Positions 32,893 through 38,542 of a stretch of 41,950 nt of DNA are shown here, piece after piece. The translations under genes were made by a program, and so were the position numbers. The stretch lies in the NCBI GenBank assembly GCA_900542875.1, contig UQPH01000009.1, positions 1 through 41,950 on the forward strand. The letters run 5' to 3'. Origin of the DNA: an uncultured Eubacterium sp. (GTDB lineage: Bacteria; Bacillota; Clostridia; Oscillospirales; Acutalibacteraceae). Below the pieces are notes generated by a model. The model had not been told where the DNA came from and did not search any database. It was given only the letters and a program-made list of their open reading frames with translations. Each line of letters starts with the position of its first letter. The stretch's first letter is position 1.

Positions 32893-32933
32893 AAAAAAGG
32901 CCTACTCAAATGAGTAGGTCTTTTTTGGTGCAA
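32887..32933. terminator. Large inverted repeat / bidirectional terminator around the tRNA-like CCA
   Basis: TGCACCAAAAAA at the left arm is matched by TTTTTTGGTGCA at the right, with CCTACTC and GAGTAGG inside and AAAT as loop. The arms span about 20 bases each with two mismatched positions. It gives T runs on both strands. The left arm includes the end of the partial tRNA copy. Confidence 0.75.
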
Positions 32934-32964
32934 CAATATGGTATGCTTTAATTCTGTATTATTA

Positions 32965-32994
32965 TAGCAAAATTACTCCGATGTAATTTTGCTA
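32965..32994. repeat. Inverted repeat at the end of the small-gene cassette
   Basis: TAGCAAAATTAC (32965-32976) and GTAATTTTGCTA (32983-32994) form a perfect 12-base stem with a six-base loop. The first TAG on the minus strand is the stop codon of the truncated cassette gene B1. No clear T run follows, so termination is uncertain. Confidence 0.6.
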
Positions 32995-33093
32995 AGAAGT
33001 CTCGGACTTAATCGGTTCCATTGACGGTATAGCCTCGTCGCTTGTTTCGTACAAATACTTTAATATTCCAAGTATAACTGAATCTATCTTCAC
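32992..33093 (-). pseudogene. Truncated copy of cassette protein B (B1)
   Basis: 33 codons beginning with GTG that overlaps the TGA stop of gene A1 (GTGA). Its first 22 residues (MKIDSVILGILKYLYETSDE, then AI) are identical to protein B2, after which it diverges (PSMEPIKSETS) and stops inside a hairpin arm. The identical part lies in a 77-base DNA repeat. It could be a remnant of B2-like sequence cut by recombination or a real mini-protein; nothing resembling it is recognised. Confidence 0.35.
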
Positions 33094-33104
33094 TGTTCAT
33101 CATC
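33028..33104. repeat. 77-bp direct repeat, copy 1
   Basis: Identical to 33271-33347 except for one base (G at 33037, A in the other copy). The two copies are 243 bases apart. The repeat covers the end of gene A and the first 22 codons of gene B. Flanking A-gene sequence is much less conserved between the copies. Confidence 0.95.
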
Positions 33105-33236
33105 CTTTTTTCGATTGCTTTTTTGCCTTGCGTGTTCTATTAGTTGATGAAATCTTTCATAACTTAAAGGCTCATCAAATCCAATATCAAAGTAATCGTC
33201 TTGCGTATGTTTTGTATCCATATTTTTCTGCTTCAT
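33090..33236 (-). CDS. Small acidic cassette protein A1, unknown
   Basis: 48 residues (MKQKNMDTKHTQDDYFDIGF, then DEPLSYERFHQLIEHARQ and a KKDDEQ end). It is clearly a paralogue of A2 43 residues or more along, sharing DTK, QDD, FDEPLS, ERFH, EHA and DDEQ at the C-terminus. GAGGAGG lies six bases before the ATG, an excellent ribosome site. The gene overlaps the 3' end of B2 by 50 bases in another frame. No known domain is recognised; the size and acidity would fit an antitoxin or phage-type regulator, but that is speculation. Confidence 0.55.
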   Translation of the reverse strand: MKQKNMDTKHTQDDYFDIGFDEPLSYERFHQLIEHARQKSNRKKDDEQ

Positions 33237-33336
33237 AAAATGCCTCCTCGCATATTCTATATGCTTGTTCTATAGCCTCATCGCTTGTTTCGTACAAATA
33301 CTTTAATATTCCAAGTATAACTGAATCTATCTTCAC
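33187..33336 (-). CDS. Small cassette protein B2, unknown
   Basis: 49 residues starting at GTG 33336, which shares GTGA with the stop of A2, a sign of translational coupling. The sequence is a helical-looking chain: KIDSVILGILKYLYETSDEA, then IEQAYRICEEAFYEAEKYGY and KTYARRLL. The first 22 codons fall in the 77-base repeat and are identical to B1. The last 50 bases overlap gene A1, including its ribosome site. No family is recognised. Lack of an ATG and the overlaps lower confidence; the coupling and the preserved frame raise it. Confidence 0.45.
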   Translation of the reverse strand: MKIDSVILGILKYLYETSDEAIEQAYRICEEAFYEAEKYGYKTYARRLL

Positions 33337-33347
33337 TGTTCATCATC
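33271..33347. repeat. 77-bp direct repeat, copy 2
   Basis: Second copy of the repeat at 33028-33104, with one mismatch over 77 bases. It spans the A2 stop, the GTG start of B2 and most of the conserved B coding part. Confidence 0.95.
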
Positions 33348-33485
33348 ATTTTCTTGATTGCTTATTTGCTTTGCATGTTCTAATAATCGATGAAATCTCT
33401 CACAACTTAACGGTTCATCAAATTCGATATTCAAATCATCATCAAAATCGTCTTGTACAGACTTTGTATCAGTATTTTTCTGCAT
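33333..33485 (-). CDS. Small acidic cassette protein A2, unknown
   Basis: 50 residues from ATG 33485, preceded by AAAGG at about eight bases. Sequence blocks are MQKNTDTKSVQDDFDDDL, then NIEFDEPLSCERFHRLLEHA and QENDDEQ. It is a paralogue of A1 at roughly 60% identity. The frame extends upstream to a TTG at 33530, but that has no ribosome site and the extension is absent from A1. It lies under a promoter TTGCAA-17-TAAAAT and appears to head a minus-strand transcript A2-B2-A1-B1. The function is not known. Confidence 0.6.
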   Translation of the reverse strand: MQKNTDTKSVQDDFDDDLNIEFDEPLSCERFHRLLEHAKQISNQENDDEQ

Positions 33486-33562
33486 ATTTGTAAGCCTTTC
33501 TATACTCAACCTTACTACCTTTTCCTGCAAAGACTTGTGTGTCTTGAACTTTACTATCTTAA

Positions 33563-33591
33563 ATTTTACTATACATTTTGCCTATTTGCAA
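33563..33591 (-). promoter_or_regulatory. Candidate promoter of the A/B cassette transcript
   Basis: Minus strand TTGCAA (complement of 33586-33591), 17-base spacer, TAAAAT (complement of 33563-33568). It gives a leader of about 70 bases to A2. Confidence 0.5.
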
Positions 33592-33594
33592 GCC

Positions 33595-33756
33595 CATAAC
33601 TTTATAATTTTTCGCTTTTGTTCCAAGAGACTTACCAATTTCAAAATCAACAGCGGCACCAAGGGTGCATAGGCGGAAAGTTTACGCCCGGCACGTGATA
33701 CAGCGACAATGCGTACTTCAAGTTCACAGAAAGCAAAAGCGAATAACCTATATACA
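33595..33756. other. Gene-poor stretch with a GC-richer segment
   Basis: No gene is assigned between A2 (33485) and the unknown gene ending at 33808. The part 33661-33720 counts to about 53% GC, clearly above its surroundings, and contains a small GCACC/GGTGC hairpin (near 33655). A minus-strand frame (33582-33863) runs through it but overlaps the neighbouring gene and its terminator. It may be a remnant of transferred DNA. Confidence 0.4.
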
Positions 33757-33787
33757 TAAAAAGCCTCGACGAAATCAATCGTCGAGG
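33757..33787 (-). terminator. Terminator of the rex-region operon
   Basis: CCTCGACGA (33764-33772) pairs with TCGTCGAGG (33779-33787) with a six-base loop; on the minus strand CTTTTT follows. It lies about 20 bases after the unknown propeller-like gene. Confidence 0.85.
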
Positions 33788-33807
33788 TTTTACTCATTAT
33801 TCGATAT

Positions 33808-34488
33808 TTAATCTTTGTCGCAATATGCACCGTCAAAAGTTGTAACAATCGCAAATTTGCCAAACTTATAATATCCGGTAATGTCGTTATAGCGTCTGTT
33901 TACATCTGTAACCGTAAAAGTCGCCTTATCTATTTTTCTGACGGAATTATGATTACAGCAAACATATACATATTTATCGTCCGCCGACACAAAATGCGGC
34001 CTGTCAAAGGTAAGCTGATTTTTTCCTCCGATACGAATATCCATCTTTGCGCCCTCTGCGAAATAACGGATTACTGCATTTTCCCCTTCGCACACCGACC
34101 AAAAGCAATTACCGTCCTCTGCAATACAGCATACAGGCGAATCATTATAACTTAAAAGTCCGTCACGAACGAGTTCACCTTCTGCGTTAAACAGTCCCGT
34201 CTCGCCGTTCGGATAGATTACAAGCACCGACCTATCCTCCAAAATCATAGCTCCCGGCATAACAAAATTGCCAAGTTTTTCGCTGATTTCTTTACGTTTT
34301 GTGCCATATTTTTTCAGCAGATAGGCGTCCTTTGTAACTATTTCCTTTTCGCCGGTGGAAAAATTCAAAATAAAATAATTCACTCCGTAGGATGTCGAAT
34401 CGGGATTTGGCTTTTTTTCGACCAGCACAGCCTTATCATCAGAAAATCTGAGGACATCGACAATTTGTCTGTTACTAATTTTAATCAA
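33808..34488 (-). CDS. Unknown protein with beta-propeller-like repeats
   Basis: 226 residues, not recognised as a known family. There is no signal peptide or membrane helix. Repeating strand patterns such as AMILEDRSVLVIYPNGETGLF, CCIAEDGNCFWSVCEGENAV and FVSADDKYVYVCCNHNSV resemble blades of a WD40/NHL-type propeller, but only about four blades would fit. It starts 25 bases after rex on the same strand, so it is likely the last gene of the aconitase-IDH-rex unit. No link to redox sensing is evident in the sequence. Confidence 0.65.
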   Translation of the reverse strand: MIKISNRQIVDVLRFSDDKAVLVEKKPNPDSTSYGVNYFILNFSTGEKEIVTKDAYLLKKYGTKRKEISEKLGNFVMPGAMILEDRSVLVIYPNGETGLFNAEGELVRDGLLSYNDSPVCCIAEDGNCFWSVCEGENAVIRYFAEGAKMDIRIGGKNQLTFDRPHFVSADDKYVYVCCNHNSVRKIDKATFTVTDVNRRYNDITGYYKFGKFAIVTTFDGAYCDKD

Positions 34489-34512
34489 AATAATTCATTC
34501 CAATCCTTATTT

Positions 34513-35172
34513 TCAATCTGCTTCGGCAATTTTTTCAAGTTTTTCCCTGCCGTTTCCGGTAAGAAAACTAAGGGTCATAAGACTGTCTGTCAGGTGGACA
34601 TTCTCAACGAGTACCTCAGGGTGAGCCATAGCAATATCATAATTTGAGAAATTCCAAAAGCTTTTTACCCCAAGACGGCAAAGCATATCCGTAAGTTCTT
34701 TCATATCGTTTGACGGAATACAAATAACCGCACAAACAGGCTGATTATCGATACAGAAATTTTCGAGATAATTAATATGCCGAACGGGAATGCCTTGAAT
34801 AATCTTACCCGATATAGCCTCGTTCTTATCGAAAATTCCGACAAGATTAAATCCCGACGGTCTTGTAAAAATCTTTGAAGCGACAGCCTTACCGAGGTTA
34901 CCTGCGCCGATAAGAATAGTTTTTACGCCTGCATCAACGCAAAGAATCTCGCCGATTTTTGCATAAAGTTCGGGTACATTATATCCGTAGCCTTGCTGTC
35001 CGAAGCCTCCGAAGCAGTTAAAATCGTGGCGAATTTGGGACGCCGTAAGACCCATTCTCTCCGCAAGTTCCTTAGAACTTATGCGAACGATTCCGTTATC
35101 CTTTAATGTCTCTAAAAATCTGTAATAACGAGGCAGTCTCTTTATAACTGAAATTGATATTTCCTGTGCCAT
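34513..35172 (-). CDS. rex: Rex, redox-sensing transcriptional repressor
   Basis: 219 residues. The N-terminal winged-helix DNA-binding domain (about 1-80) has IKRLPRYYRFLETLKDNGI and RMGLTASQIRHDFNCFGGFG. A Rossmann domain follows with the NADH-binding loop GAGNLG at 89-94 and a C-terminal swap helix region. Rex senses the NADH/NAD+ ratio and represses fermentation and respiration genes. Here it is encoded after aconitase and isocitrate dehydrogenase on the same strand, 31 bases after the latter, an arrangement that suggests feedback on the reductive state produced by these enzymes. Confidence 0.95.
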   Translation of the reverse strand: MAQEISISVIKRLPRYYRFLETLKDNGIVRISSKELAERMGLTASQIRHDFNCFGGFGQQGYGYNVPELYAKIGEILCVDAGVKTILIGAGNLGKAVASKIFTRPSGFNLVGIFDKNEAISGKIIQGIPVRHINYLENFCIDNQPVCAVICIPSNDMKELTDMLCRLGVKSFWNFSNYDIAMAHPEVLVENVHLTDSLMTLSFLTGNGREKLEKIAEAD

Positions 35173-35203
35173 AAATAACCCTCTCTTTTAATTTAATCAA
35201 AAA

Positions 35204-36382
35204 TCACTCGGTCATTTCTGTAATGGTCTGCATTACGTAATCGCCGAATTCATCACAGGTACAGCCGGTATCTCTGCCTGTAATAACAAGTTTCTTTTCC
35301 TCAAACATACACTTATCAAGTGCCTTTTCCAATGCGTCAGCTTGCTTTTGATAACCGATATGAGAAAGAAGCATAACGGTAGCTCTGAGCATTGAGCACG
35401 GATCTGCATACTTGCCTCTGCCCTCTGTAATCATACGGGGAGCAGAACCGTGAATAGCCTCGAACATAGCATATCTTTTACCGATATTTGCACTTCCCGC
35501 AGTTCCTACGCCGCCCTGGAACTCGGCAGCCTCGTCGGTGATAATATCGCCGTAAAGGTTAGGAAGAACGAAAACCTTAAAGTCTTTTCTTCTTGCAGGG
35601 TCGATAAGTTTAGCGGTGGTGATGTCGATATACCAGTCATCTGTCACGATGTCGGGATACTGCTCGCCGATTTTCTTTGCGGTATTAAGGAACTTACCGT
35701 CGGTTGTCTTAATAATATTAGCCTTTGTGATGATAGAAACCTTTCCCTTATGGTTACGCTCGGCATAATCGTAAGCAAGTTTTGCAATTCTGTCACAACC
35801 CTCCTGAGTTGCAACGGTAAAGTCAACAGCCAAATCGTCTGTAATATTAACTCCGTAAGAGCCGACTGCATAGCCGCCCTCGGTATTCTCTCTGAAGAAT
35901 GTCCAGTCTATTCCCTGCTCCGGTACCTTTACGGGACGCATATTTGCAAAAAGGTCAAGTTCCTTACGCATGGCAACATTTGCACTCTCTACATTCGGCC
36001 ACGGGTCGCCCTGACGGGGTGTGGTTGTCGGGCCTTTAAGAATAACATGGCAAGCCTTTAATTCTTCAAGAACATCATCGGGGATAGCTTTATTATGTGC
36101 AGCACGGTTTTCGATGGTAAGTCCGTCAATTTGCTTAAACTCAACCTTACCGCTTTTTACCTCATCCTTTAAGAGAAATTCGATAACTCTCTGTGATTCC
36201 TTAGTAATGATAGGTCCGATACCGTCTCCGCCGCAAATACCGATAACGATTTTATCAAGCGACTGATAATCGGTAAAATCCTTATCCTCTTTAATTTTCT
36301 TTGCTCTTTCCAGCTGCTTTTCCATCAAAGCACGGAACTGTTCGCAAGCAGAATCAAGTGCCTTTATTTCTTCTGTATTCAT
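35204..36382 (-). CDS. icd: Isocitrate/isopropylmalate dehydrogenase family protein, likely isocitrate dehydrogenase
   Basis: 392 residues of the decarboxylating dehydrogenase family: GICGGDGIGPIITKESQRV, ILKGPTTTPRQGDPWPNVES, the active-site FFRENTEGGYAVG with Tyr, the Lys in ITKANIIK, the metal-binding LYGDIITDEAAEFQGG, and the coenzyme region IHGSAPRM. The position next to aconitase strongly favours isocitrate as substrate, giving 2-oxoglutarate. Coenzyme choice is not resolved by eye. An extra N-terminal stretch of about 45 residues precedes the core. It is nine bases after the aconitase stop. Confidence 0.9.
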   Translation of the reverse strand: MNTEEIKALDSACEQFRALMEKQLERAKKIKEDKDFTDYQSLDKIVIGICGGDGIGPIITKESQRVIEFLLKDEVKSGKVEFKQIDGLTIENRAAHNKAIPDDVLEELKACHVILKGPTTTPRQGDPWPNVESANVAMRKELDLFANMRPVKVPEQGIDWTFFRENTEGGYAVGSYGVNITDDLAVDFTVATQEGCDRIAKLAYDYAERNHKGKVSIITKANIIKTTDGKFLNTAKKIGEQYPDIVTDDWYIDITTAKLIDPARRKDFKVFVLPNLYGDIITDEAAEFQGGVGTAGSANIGKRYAMFEAIHGSAPRMITEGRGKYADPCSMLRATVMLLSHIGYQKQADALEKALDKCMFEEKKLVITGRDTGCTCDEFGDYVMQTITEMTE

Positions 36383-36391
36383 AGTGTCTCC

Positions 36392-38329
36392 TTATTTGTT
36401 AATTTCTCTGGTGTAATTAAGAAGTCCGCCGCAAAGAAGCATGGCTCTCTGTCTGTCGGAAAGGTGCGAAGAATCGAGAACATACTCCTCGCCCTTTGTG
36501 ATATTCTTAAGAACAACATCATTTTTATTTTCTATTCTCTCACGAATGTTTGAAAGTTCAAGCTCGTCCATTTGGTCGATTTTATCGTAATCGTCCTCAT
36601 TTGCAAAAGTAAACGGAAGAATGCCTGCGTTTACGAGGTTTGCAATATGAATGCGGGCAAAACTCTTGCATATAACAGCCTTAACGCCGAGGTAAAGCGG
36701 AACGAGAGCGGCGTGCTCACGAGACGAGCCCTGACCGTAGTTTGCACCGCCGATGATAAAGCCCTTGCCCTCTGCCTTAATTCTTTCGGGGAAAGTCTCA
36801 TCGCAAACCGCAAAGCAATACTGAGAAAGATGCGGAATGTTTGAACGGTAAGGCAAAATCTTTGCACCTGCCGGCATAATATGGTCTGTGGTGATATTAT
36901 CGCCGACTTTAAGCACAGCCTTTGCCGCAATGCTTTCAGGCAAAGCCTCTGTCTTTGGGAAAGGCTTAATGTTAGGTCCTCTGAGAACCTCAACCGAATC
37001 TGCCTCTTCAACAGAAGCAGGAGGGATAATCATATTATCGTCAACGATGAAATGCTCAGGCATAGAAATATCGGGAGCCTCGCCCAAGTCTCTCGGGTCT
37101 GTAAGATAACCGGTAAGAGCACTGGCAGCCGCAACCTCCGGAGAAACAAGATAAATTTTTGCATCTTTTGTGCCGCTTCTGCCCTCAAAATTACGGTTAA
37201 AGGTGCGAAGCGAAACGCCGCCGCTGTTAGGACTCTGACCCATACCGATACAAGGTCCGCACGCACTTTCAAGGATTCTTGCACCTGCCGAAATCATATC
37301 GGAAAGCGCACCGTTGAGAGCAAGCATATTAAGCACCTGCTTTGAGCCCGGAGCAATACAAAGCGAAACATTGGGATTAACTGTTTTGCCTTTAAGTATA
37401 GAAGCGACTTTCATCATATCAACAAAAGAAGAGTTTGTGCAAGAGCCGATTGCAACCTGGTCAACCTTAATTTTGCCGATTTCCTCGGTTGTTTTTACTT
37501 TATCCGGCATATGAGGACAAGCAGCCATAGGTGTAAGCGAGCAAAGGTCAATATCTATAACCTCGTCATAAACCGCATCGTCATCGGGCAAAATCTCTGT
37601 CCAATCCTTTTCTCTGCCCTGCGCTTTAAGAAAAGCAAGAGTAATCTCATCGGACGGGAAAATAGAAGTTGTTGCACCGAGTTCCGCACCCATATTGGTA
37701 ATAGTGGCACGTTCGGGAACAGAAAGAGTTTTAACTCCCTCTCCGCCGTATTCGATAATCTTACCTACGCCGCCCTTAACGCTCATAATGCGAAGCACCT
37801 CAAGGATTACATCCTTTGCGGAAACCCACGGTTTAAGGTAGCCTGTAAGATTAATTCTGGTCATCTTAGGCATCGGGATATAGTATGTTCCGCCGCCCAT
37901 GGCAACGGCAACATCCATTCCGCCTGCGCCCATGGCAAGCATACCGATACCGCCGCCGGTAGGAGTATGGCTGTCCGAGCCGATAAGAGTTTTACCCGGT
38001 ATACCGAATCTTTCAAGATGCACCTGGTGGCAGATACCGTTACCAGGGCGGGAATAGTAGATACCGTGCTTTTTTGTTACGGTTTGGATAAACCTGTGGT
38101 CGTCGGCATTTTCAAATCCGGTTTGCAGAGTATTATGGTCTATGTAAGCAACAGAGCGTTCCGTCTTAACTCTGTCAACTCCCATAGCCTCAAATTCAAG
38201 ATAAGCCATAGTACCCGTTGCATCCTGAGTAAGGGTCTGGTCGATACGAAGTCCTATTTCCGTACCTACTTTCATCTCACCCTCAACCAGATGCGATTTA
38301 ATGAGTTTTTGTGCTAAAGTAAGTCCCAT
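36392..38329 (-). CDS. Aconitate hydratase
   Basis: 645 residues from ATG 38329, which has AGGAGG eight bases upstream; a TTG six bases earlier is less likely. It belongs to the shorter, homoaconitase/IPM isomerase-like aconitase group common in anaerobes. The [4Fe-4S] ligands are Cys297 (IGSCTNSS), Cys357 and Cys360 (ESACGPCIGMG). Active-site segments include GSDSHTPTGGGIGM and GANYGQGSSREHAAL in the C-terminal swivel domain. It converts citrate to isocitrate. No citrate synthase gene is in the window. Its promoter overlaps an operator-like palindrome shared with feoAB. Confidence 0.94.
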   Translation of the reverse strand: MGLTLAQKLIKSHLVEGEMKVGTEIGLRIDQTLTQDATGTMAYLEFEAMGVDRVKTERSVAYIDHNTLQTGFENADDHRFIQTVTKKHGIYYSRPGNGICHQVHLERFGIPGKTLIGSDSHTPTGGGIGMLAMGAGGMDVAVAMGGGTYYIPMPKMTRINLTGYLKPWVSAKDVILEVLRIMSVKGGVGKIIEYGGEGVKTLSVPERATITNMGAELGATTSIFPSDEITLAFLKAQGREKDWTEILPDDDAVYDEVIDIDLCSLTPMAACPHMPDKVKTTEEIGKIKVDQVAIGSCTNSSFVDMMKVASILKGKTVNPNVSLCIAPGSKQVLNMLALNGALSDMISAGARILESACGPCIGMGQSPNSGGVSLRTFNRNFEGRSGTKDAKIYLVSPEVAAASALTGYLTDPRDLGEAPDISMPEHFIVDDNMIIPPASVEEADSVEVLRGPNIKPFPKTEALPESIAAKAVLKVGDNITTDHIMPAGAKILPYRSNIPHLSQYCFAVCDETFPERIKAEGKGFIIGGANYGQGSSREHAALVPLYLGVKAVICKSFARIHIANLVNAGILPFTFANEDDYDKIDQMDELELSNIRERIENKNDVVLKNITKGEEYVLDSSHLSDRQRAMLLCGGLLNYTREINK

Positions 38330-38365
38330 CAACAAATCCTCCTATAAACATTTAATAACAAACTT

Positions 38366-38469
38366 ATTAACTATTTTGTCAATGTTATAATAGAACATTA
38401 ACAAAATTTTGTCAATAAAAATAGCCATATATAATTAAATAATTATGAATATTAACAAAATAATGTCAT
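38366..38469. promoter_or_regulatory. Three copies of an operator-like near-palindrome between aconitase and feoAB
   Basis: Sites on the plus strand: ATTAACTATTTTGTCAAT (38366-38383), ATTAACAAAATTTTGTCAAT (38397-38416) and ATTAACAAAATAATGTCAT (38451-38469). The middle one is an almost perfect dyad (TTAACAAAA/TTTTGTCAA, one mismatch). The first two sites overlap the start and -35 of the aconitase promoter; the third lies just upstream of the feoAB -35. The pattern is unlike the clostridial Rex consensus (TTGTTAA-N4-TTAACAA) since the half-sites point the other way, and unlike a Fur box. Confidence 0.6.
38387..38415 (-). promoter_or_regulatory. Promoter of the aconitase-IDH-rex operon
   Basis: Minus strand TTGACA (complement of 38410-38415), 17-base spacer, TATTAT (complement of 38387-38392). 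The -35 is inside the central near-palindrome, so a bound protein would block it. Confidence 0.75.
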
Positions 38470-38477
38470 AATAGCAA

Positions 38478-38506
38478 TTGTCAAAGTATATTTATAATGT
38501 TATAAT
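38478..38506 (+). promoter_or_regulatory. Promoter of feoAB
   Basis: TTGTCA at 38478-38483, 17-base spacer, perfect TATAAT at 38501-38506, ATG at 38543. Confidence 0.75.
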
Positions 38507-38542
38507 AACTATGTTTGGAATTTGTTTGGAAAAGGAATTATT

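Noticed and set aside
32819..32914. A 31-codon frame (GTG start) in the post-tRNA region
   Set aside because: AGGAG is 11 bases away and the frame reads through the tRNA-like copy and a terminator arm; it looks like chance opening within structured DNA.
33028..33347. A CRISPR array
   Set aside because: Only two long repeat copies, 243 bases apart, with coding sequence between; no short regularly spaced repeats or cas genes exist in the window.
33582..33863. A 93-codon minus-strand frame next to the cassette
   Set aside because: It runs through the terminator and the 3' end of the unknown propeller-like gene in another frame; no ribosome site. The DNA may still be a relic, noted as a GC-richer scrap.
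35450..36061. A 203-codon open frame opposite isocitrate dehydrogenase
   Set aside because: Shadow of the dehydrogenase gene, no motif and no ribosome site.
37511..38317. A 268-codon open frame opposite aconitase
   Set aside because: It mirrors the aconitase codons on the other strand; no recognisable domain, and the minus-strand gene is certain.
38366..38416. A Rex operator before aconitase
   Set aside because: Half-sites occur as TTAACAA-N4-TTGTCAA, the reverse order of the clostridial Rex consensus, so it was recorded as an unassigned operator.
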